Assembly (NCBI GenBank): GCA_020846135.1
Contig: JADLEK010000001.1
Coordinates: 1 to 64,000, forward strand
Reading direction: 5' to 3'
Length of the DNA stretch: 64,000 nucleotides
From: Gammaproteobacteria bacterium
Lineage (GTDB): Bacteria > Pseudomonadota > Gammaproteobacteria > Competibacterales > Competibacteraceae
Positions 59,190-64,000 of this stretch are shown here, in pieces (positions within the stretch are counted from its first letter, which is position 1; every line of letters starts with the position of its first letter). The translations under genes and the position numbers were made by a program. The notes under the pieces are model-generated. The model worked only from the letters and a program-made list of their open reading frames with translations, did no database searches and was not told where the DNA came from.

Positions 59190-59242
59190 AATTTTGACGC
59201 CCGCGTGGTCTCCACTAAAATCCCTATAATCACTGGCTCCCA

Positions 59243-59725
59243 GTGGGAGTAGTACGGTGGCTGGGGATTCACCGGTTTCGCCTGCGCGATGACCAGGGGC
59301 AGAGCCTGATCGATCACGGCGGGATCTGGCTGCTGGAATTAAACAAGGTAACCGTCCAAGTGGTCGAAACCGATCAGCAGCGGTGGCTGAAGTTTTTTGT
59401 AGAAGGTGACCGGCTGGATGATGAACACTTGCCCGCATGGATGAATACCGAGGAGATGCAGCAAGCCATGAATACCTTAAAAGCCTTTTCCGAGAAAACC
59501 CGTGCCTACCACCGGTATCAGGCGCGGCAGAACTACCTGCGCCAGCAGCAGAGTATTCAGAACCACATGAATCTGTTGCTTGCCCAAGCCGAGCAGGCGC
59601 AGGCCGAGAAAGAGCAGGCGCAGGCCGAGAAAGAGCAGGCGCAGGCCGAGAAAGAGCAGGCGCAGGCTGAGAAAGAAGCAGCCTTGGCGGAAATCGAACG
59701 TCTCAAAGCCCTGCTCCGCAACTAG
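59243..59725 (+). pseudogene. Rpn/PDDEXK-family C-terminal remnant with EQAQAEK heptad repeats
   Basis: 160 residues. The opening IHRFRLRDDQGQSLIDHGGI and WLLELNK, followed by WLKFFVEGDRLDDEHLPAWM, correspond to the late part of Rpn-type PD-(D/E)xK proteins; the nuclease core is missing at the N-terminus. The C-terminal part is a coiled coil containing four identical EQAQAEK heptads. It could still be translated (open frame to 59725), but the truncated start suggests a relic. Confidence 0.6.
59591..59674 (+). repeat. 21-bp coding tandem repeat (4 copies)
   Basis: Unit GAGCAGGCGCAGGCCGAGAAA occurs four times (starting 59591, 59612, 59633, 59654), the last with one C-to-T change. It encodes the heptad EQAQAEK, so copy-number changes preserve the frame and the coiled-coil register. 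Confidence 0.95.
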
Positions 59726-59758
59726 TGGGCTACCGCAAAAGTTTTGATAGGTTAGGAA

Positions 59759-59838
59759 GCGTAGGGCGGATAAGCGTAGCGCATCCGCCAGGTCAGGCCA
59801 CTGGTGGATGCGGCGCAAGCGCCTTATCCACCCTACGC
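59759..59838. repeat. BIME/REP-like palindromic element
   Basis: GCGTAGGGCGGATAAGCG at the left and CGCCTTATCCACCCTACGC at the right form a long interrupted inverted repeat, with an inner pair CGCATCCGCC/GGTGGATGCG. The motif is a known type of dispersed intergenic repeat in proteobacteria. A half copy lies at 49463. It separates the Rpn remnant from fleQ. Confidence 0.8.
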
Positions 59839-59954
59839 CAGATCAAGACCTGTCAGAATTTATGCGGTAATCCACCAAGGGAGGGCGTCTTACGCAACAG
59901 CGCGTCATGGCACACCCCAGCAAGCAGCGCGCTCCGCGAGACTATAATTAAAAT

Positions 59955-61406
<1,452 letters not shown>

Positions 61407-61429
61407 GATCCACTGCCGCCAAAAAAATG

Positions 61430-61449
61430 GCGTTCCACGAACGCTTTTT
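61430..61449 (+). terminator. intrinsic terminator after fleQ
   Basis: GCGTT (61430-61434) and AACGC (61440-61444) flank a CCACG loop, directly followed by TTTTT. It begins 24 bases after the fleQ stop and isolates fleQ from the fliE operon. Confidence 0.75.
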
Positions 61450-61480
61450 ACAATTCATTGTTTATTAACCCGTTTGATTG

Positions 61481-61496
61481 AGGCATGATTTTTGCT
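61481..61496 (+). promoter_or_regulatory. sigma-54 promoter of the fliE-fliF-fliG operon
   Basis: AGGCATG-ATTT-TTGCT fits the -24/-12 consensus TGGCACG-N4-TTGCW with invariant GG and GC at the correct 10-base separation. It lies 45 bases before the fliE ATG and would be the target of the FleQ-like activator. Confidence 0.85.
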
Positions 61497-61540
61497 CGAA
61501 ATCGGGCACTCTGGGTGCTGCCTCTGGAACGCGAACGCCG

Positions 61541-61855
61541 ATGAACGCCATCAACAACTCCCTGCTGAATAACCTGCGTGGCCTGTCCGCGCCGGTCAGC
61601 CCTTCCGCTCCACCGGGCGGCGGGACTTTGGCCGGCGATGATTTCGCCAGCATCCTCCAATCCATGCTGGTCGGCGTCAGCCAGTCCCAGCAACACGCCA
61701 CCCGCCTGGCCGAGTCGTTTGAAATGGGCCAGCACCAGGACCTGGCCAGCGTCATGATCGACCAGCAAAAAGCCAAACTGGCGTTCCAAACCACCTTGCA
61801 AGTCCGCAACAAGATGGTTTCCGCCTATCAGGACATCATGAACATGCCGGTCTGA
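61541..61855 (+). CDS. fliE: flagellar hook-basal body complex protein FliE
   Basis: 104 residues from ATG 61541; joins the MS ring to the rod. C-terminal half SFEMGQHQDLASVMIDQQKAKLAFQTTLQVRNKMVSAYQDIMNMPV is canonical. N-terminus is Pro/Ser/Gly-rich. Preceded by the sigma-54 promoter at 61481; fliF follows after 38 bases. Confidence 0.94.
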   Translation: MNAINNSLLNNLRGLSAPVSPSAPPGGGTLAGDDFASILQSMLVGVSQSQQHATRLAESFEMGQHQDLASVMIDQQKAKLAFQTTLQVRNKMVSAYQDIMNMPV

Positions 61856-61893
61856 AGCGACCCGCATGGACTGGTTGACCAGAGGAACCCACC

Positions 61894-63660
61894 GTGGCTG
61901 AAGACAACAACGGCTTGCCAAGCCCGCCCGCCCCGTTCGACTGGCGGAGCGAACTGGCCAAGTTTCGCCGGCCAGGCCCCGCGCAGATCGGCATTCTGGC
62001 GGGCCTCGCCGCATTGCTGGCGCTGCTGGTGGCCGGCACGCTGTGGCTGAATGTTCCCACCTACGATGTCCTGTACCGGGGCCTGGCCGAGGCGGACGCC
62101 GGCCAGATCATGGATGCTCTGCAAAAAGCCAACATTCCCTTCAAGGTCGATCAACGGAACGGCGCGCTCATGGTTCCCGTCGATCAGGTGCATCCTGCCC
62201 GGCTGAAACTGGCCGGCCAGGGCTTACCGCGGGGAACCATCAACGGCCTGGAAGCATTGGAACAGAAAAACAACTTCGGCGTCAGCCAGTTCATGGAGTC
62301 CGCCCGCTACCAGCACGCCCTGGAAGGCGAACTGGCCCGCTCGGTGATGACGATCGGCTCCGTGGAGACCGCCCGGATTCATCTGGCTTTTCCCAAGGAA
62401 ACCGTATTCGCCCGCCAACAGCAGTCCCCTACCGCTTCAGTGCTGGTGCGGCTGCGGGCCGGGCGGACCCTGGACGAAGGTCAGGTCGCCGCTATTGTGC
62501 ATCTGGTGGCGGCCAGCGTTCCCAAACTGACGCCCGAACGGGTGTCGGTGGTCGATCAGACCGGTAACCTGCTGACCAAACCGGAACGCGACAACGCCTC
62601 CAGCCTGAATCTCGACCAACTGGAATACACCCGGCGCCTGGAAGACCGCTACGCCCGGCGGGTTGAAGATCTGCTCACCCCGGTCTGGGGCGCTGGCCGG
62701 GTCCGCGCCCAAATTTCCCTGGAACTCGACTTCACCGCCAGCGAGGAAACCGCCGAACGCTACGAACCCCGCCAGGAGCCACGGCCGGTGCGCAGCGAAC
62801 AACTGCTCGAAGAAACCAACCCCCGGCTGAATCCATCCGGCGTTCCCGGCGCGCTGTCCAACCAGCCTCCCGGCGCAGCGACCGTCCCCGAGACCACCGC
62901 CCAACCCGGGCAGACTCCGCCCAACCCGGCTAACCCGGACATACCGGGTGCGCCTGCAGCGGCCACCCAGACCACGACCGCCACGCCCACCCGCAAGGAA
63001 GTGACCCGCAACTACGAACTGGACAAGCGGGTCACCCACAACCGGGGATCGCCCGGACGGATTCTGCGAGTCTCCACGGCGGTCGTGGTCGATGACCGGA
63101 CGACCATTGAAGAAGGCCTGCCGGTGCGCAAGCCGCTGAGTCCGGAAGAAGTCGAGCGGATTACCGCCCTGGTCAAACAGGCGGTCGGATTCAGCGCTGA
63201 GCGGGGCGACAGCGTGAATGTGCTGAATGCCGCGTTTGCGCCTTCAGCGCTCGATGAGCCGCCGTTGCCGATGTGGCAACAACCCTGGTTCCTGGAACTG
63301 GTGAAGTGGGGCGTGGTTGCGGTGCTGGCGCTGGCGATTCTGTTGCTGGTGATCCGTCCGGTCATGCGCCGGCTGTTGCCGCCACCGGTTCCGGTCGAGG
63401 CGAAAAACGGCAAGAATGGCAAGAACGGCCATGGGGAGACCACGCCCGCACTGGCCGGTCCTGGTGAAGAAGGAATGGAAGGGTTGCTGGAAGATCAGGT
63501 TCAACTGAGCGGGACCCTGGAAAATGGTCAGCCGGCGGGACTGCTGGGCAATCCGGCTGAACAACTGGAAAAACGCATGGATCTGGCCCGGTCCCTGGTG
63601 GCCGACGACCCGAAACGGGCGGTCCAGATTATCCGCAACTGGCTGGCCAGCGAGGCGTAA
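61894..63660 (+). CDS. fliF: flagellar M-ring protein FliF
   Basis: 588 residues, GTG start at 61894 with AGAGGA upstream. First membrane helix about 32-52, ring-building motifs YDVLYRGLAEADAGQIMDALQKANIPFKV (about 58) and ALEGELARSV (about 145). A Pro/Thr-rich linker (about 305-370) is followed by the second membrane helix (about 468-490) and the C-terminal FliG-binding segment, which ends IRNWLASEA. Two KNGKNG repeats lie after the second helix. Confidence 0.96.
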   Translation: MAEDNNGLPSPPAPFDWRSELAKFRRPGPAQIGILAGLAALLALLVAGTLWLNVPTYDVLYRGLAEADAGQIMDALQKANIPFKVDQRNGALMVPVDQVHPARLKLAGQGLPRGTINGLEALEQKNNFGVSQFMESARYQHALEGELARSVMTIGSVETARIHLAFPKETVFARQQQSPTASVLVRLRAGRTLDEGQVAAIVHLVAASVPKLTPERVSVVDQTGNLLTKPERDNASSLNLDQLEYTRRLEDRYARRVEDLLTPVWGAGRVRAQISLELDFTASEETAERYEPRQEPRPVRSEQLLEETNPRLNPSGVPGALSNQPPGAATVPETTAQPGQTPPNPANPDIPGAPAAATQTTTATPTRKEVTRNYELDKRVTHNRGSPGRILRVSTAVVVDDRTTIEEGLPVRKPLSPEEVERITALVKQAVGFSAERGDSVNVLNAAFAPSALDEPPLPMWQQPWFLELVKWGVVAVLALAILLLVIRPVMRRLLPPPVPVEAKNGKNGKNGHGETTPALAGPGEEGMEGLLEDQVQLSGTLENGQPAGLLGNPAEQLEKRMDLARSLVADDPKRAVQIIRNWLASEA

Positions 63661-63663
63661 ACC

Positions 63664-64000
63664 ATGCCGGAACCGACGACTCTCAAGGGCGTGGAACGGG
63701 CGGCGGTGGTGCTCATGGCGCTCGGCGAAAGCCACGCCGCCGAAATTCTCCGCCATCTGGATCCGCGCGAACTGCACAAACTGGGCGTGGCCATGTCCGG
63801 GCTGACTCGCGTCAACCGCAGTCAAATCAGCGAGATCGTGCATACCTTCAATGAAGAAGTCAGCAACCAGAGTTCCATGATGCTGGATAGTGAAAATTAC
63901 GTTCGTGGGGTCCTAATCCGTGCGCTGGGGCGCGAAAAAGCCAAGGGCGTGCTCGAACATATTTTCAGCGGCGAATCCCAAACCGGGGTGGATTCGCTGA
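63664..64000 (+). CDS. fliG: flagellar motor switch protein FliG (partial, runs off the window)
   Basis: Starts at ATG 63664, 3 bases after fliF. The 112 codons present match the FliG N-domain: GVERAAVVLMALGESHAAEILRHLDPREL and a following helix with EKAKGVLEHIF. This part binds FliF. The middle and C-terminal torque domains lie beyond the window. Confidence 0.95.
   Translation, partial: MPEPTTLKGVERAAVVLMALGESHAAEILRHLDPRELHKLGVAMSGLTRVNRSQISEIVHTFNEEVSNQSSMMLDSENYVRGVLIRALGREKAKGVLEHIFSGESQTGVDSL

Noticed and set aside
59907-59923. Sigma-54-like site (TGGCAC then AGC) upstream of fleQ
   Set aside because: The distance between the GG and GC doublets is 9 bases rather than the required 10, so it does not fit a functional -24/-12 promoter.

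Overview
The window looks like a chromosomal segment of a GC-rich, flagellated gammaproteobacterium. The evidence is gene order and protein style: rpe-gph-trpE, pyrG-kdsA-eno-ftsB, ispD-ispF-truD, rpsP-rimM-trmD-rplS, minCDE, xseB-ispA-dxs and a Pseudomonas-type fliC-flaG-fliDST-fleQ-fliEFG cluster. A phasin gene implies polyhydroxyalkanoate storage. Together with many decayed Uma2, Rpn and AAA-like gene copies, this would fit a Competibacter-like lineage, but that placement is an inference made without any database search.

Layout. 1-6.4 kb: TRIC-type channel, a phosphoglycerate-mutase-like protein, trpE, gph and rpe on the minus strand; rsmE on the plus strand; a collapsed AAA-like ATPase pseudogene. 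6.4-10.9 kb: pyrG, kdsA, eno, ftsB. 11.0-20.0 kb: a type I restriction-modification island (hsdM, hsdS, AlbA_2/Schlafen-like ATPase, hsdR, YgjP-type metalloprotease) sitting between ftsB and ispD, which are normally neighbours. 20.0-27.1 kb: ispD, ispF, an MFS transporter, truD, rpsP-rimM-trmD-rplS, cysQ and ogt. 27.1-35.3 kb: a Uma2 pseudogene, htpG, CBS protein, YcgN-like protein, MBL hydrolase, class II amidotransferase, SlyD-like isomerase, minCDE and hslR. 35.3-41.7 kb: a Uma2 remnant, a 10-bp tandem repeat, phasin, the thiO-S-G-E-F operon (minus), xseB and ispA. 41.8-47.5 kb: dxs, then a pterin-flavoured group: folE2 and a PTPS-family gene facing a minus-strand operon of a second, zinc-site-altered PTPS homologue, a GT4 glycosyltransferase and a methyltransferase. 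47.5-49.5 kb: a graveyard of transposase, antitoxin, VapC and Rpn fragments. 49.6-64 kb: flagellar genes beginning with a 1500-residue multi-domain glycosyltransferase directly upstream of flagellin and ending inside fliG.

How the parts work together. The isoprenoid genes ispD, ispF, dxs and ispA cover much of the MEP pathway plus a prenyl synthase. The thi operon makes the thiazole half of thiamine. The flagellar block has a clear sigma-28 promoter before fliC and a sigma-54 promoter before fliE. The FleQ-like activator that should drive the latter carries Gln in place of the Walker B catalytic Glu. The best candidates for something new are the pterin synthase/glycosyltransferase/methyltransferase cluster, the chimeric flagellar glycosyltransferase, the DQ-type FleQ, and the type I RM operon with its embedded ATPase fused translationally to essential housekeeping genes. 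No tRNA, rRNA or CRISPR array was seen.
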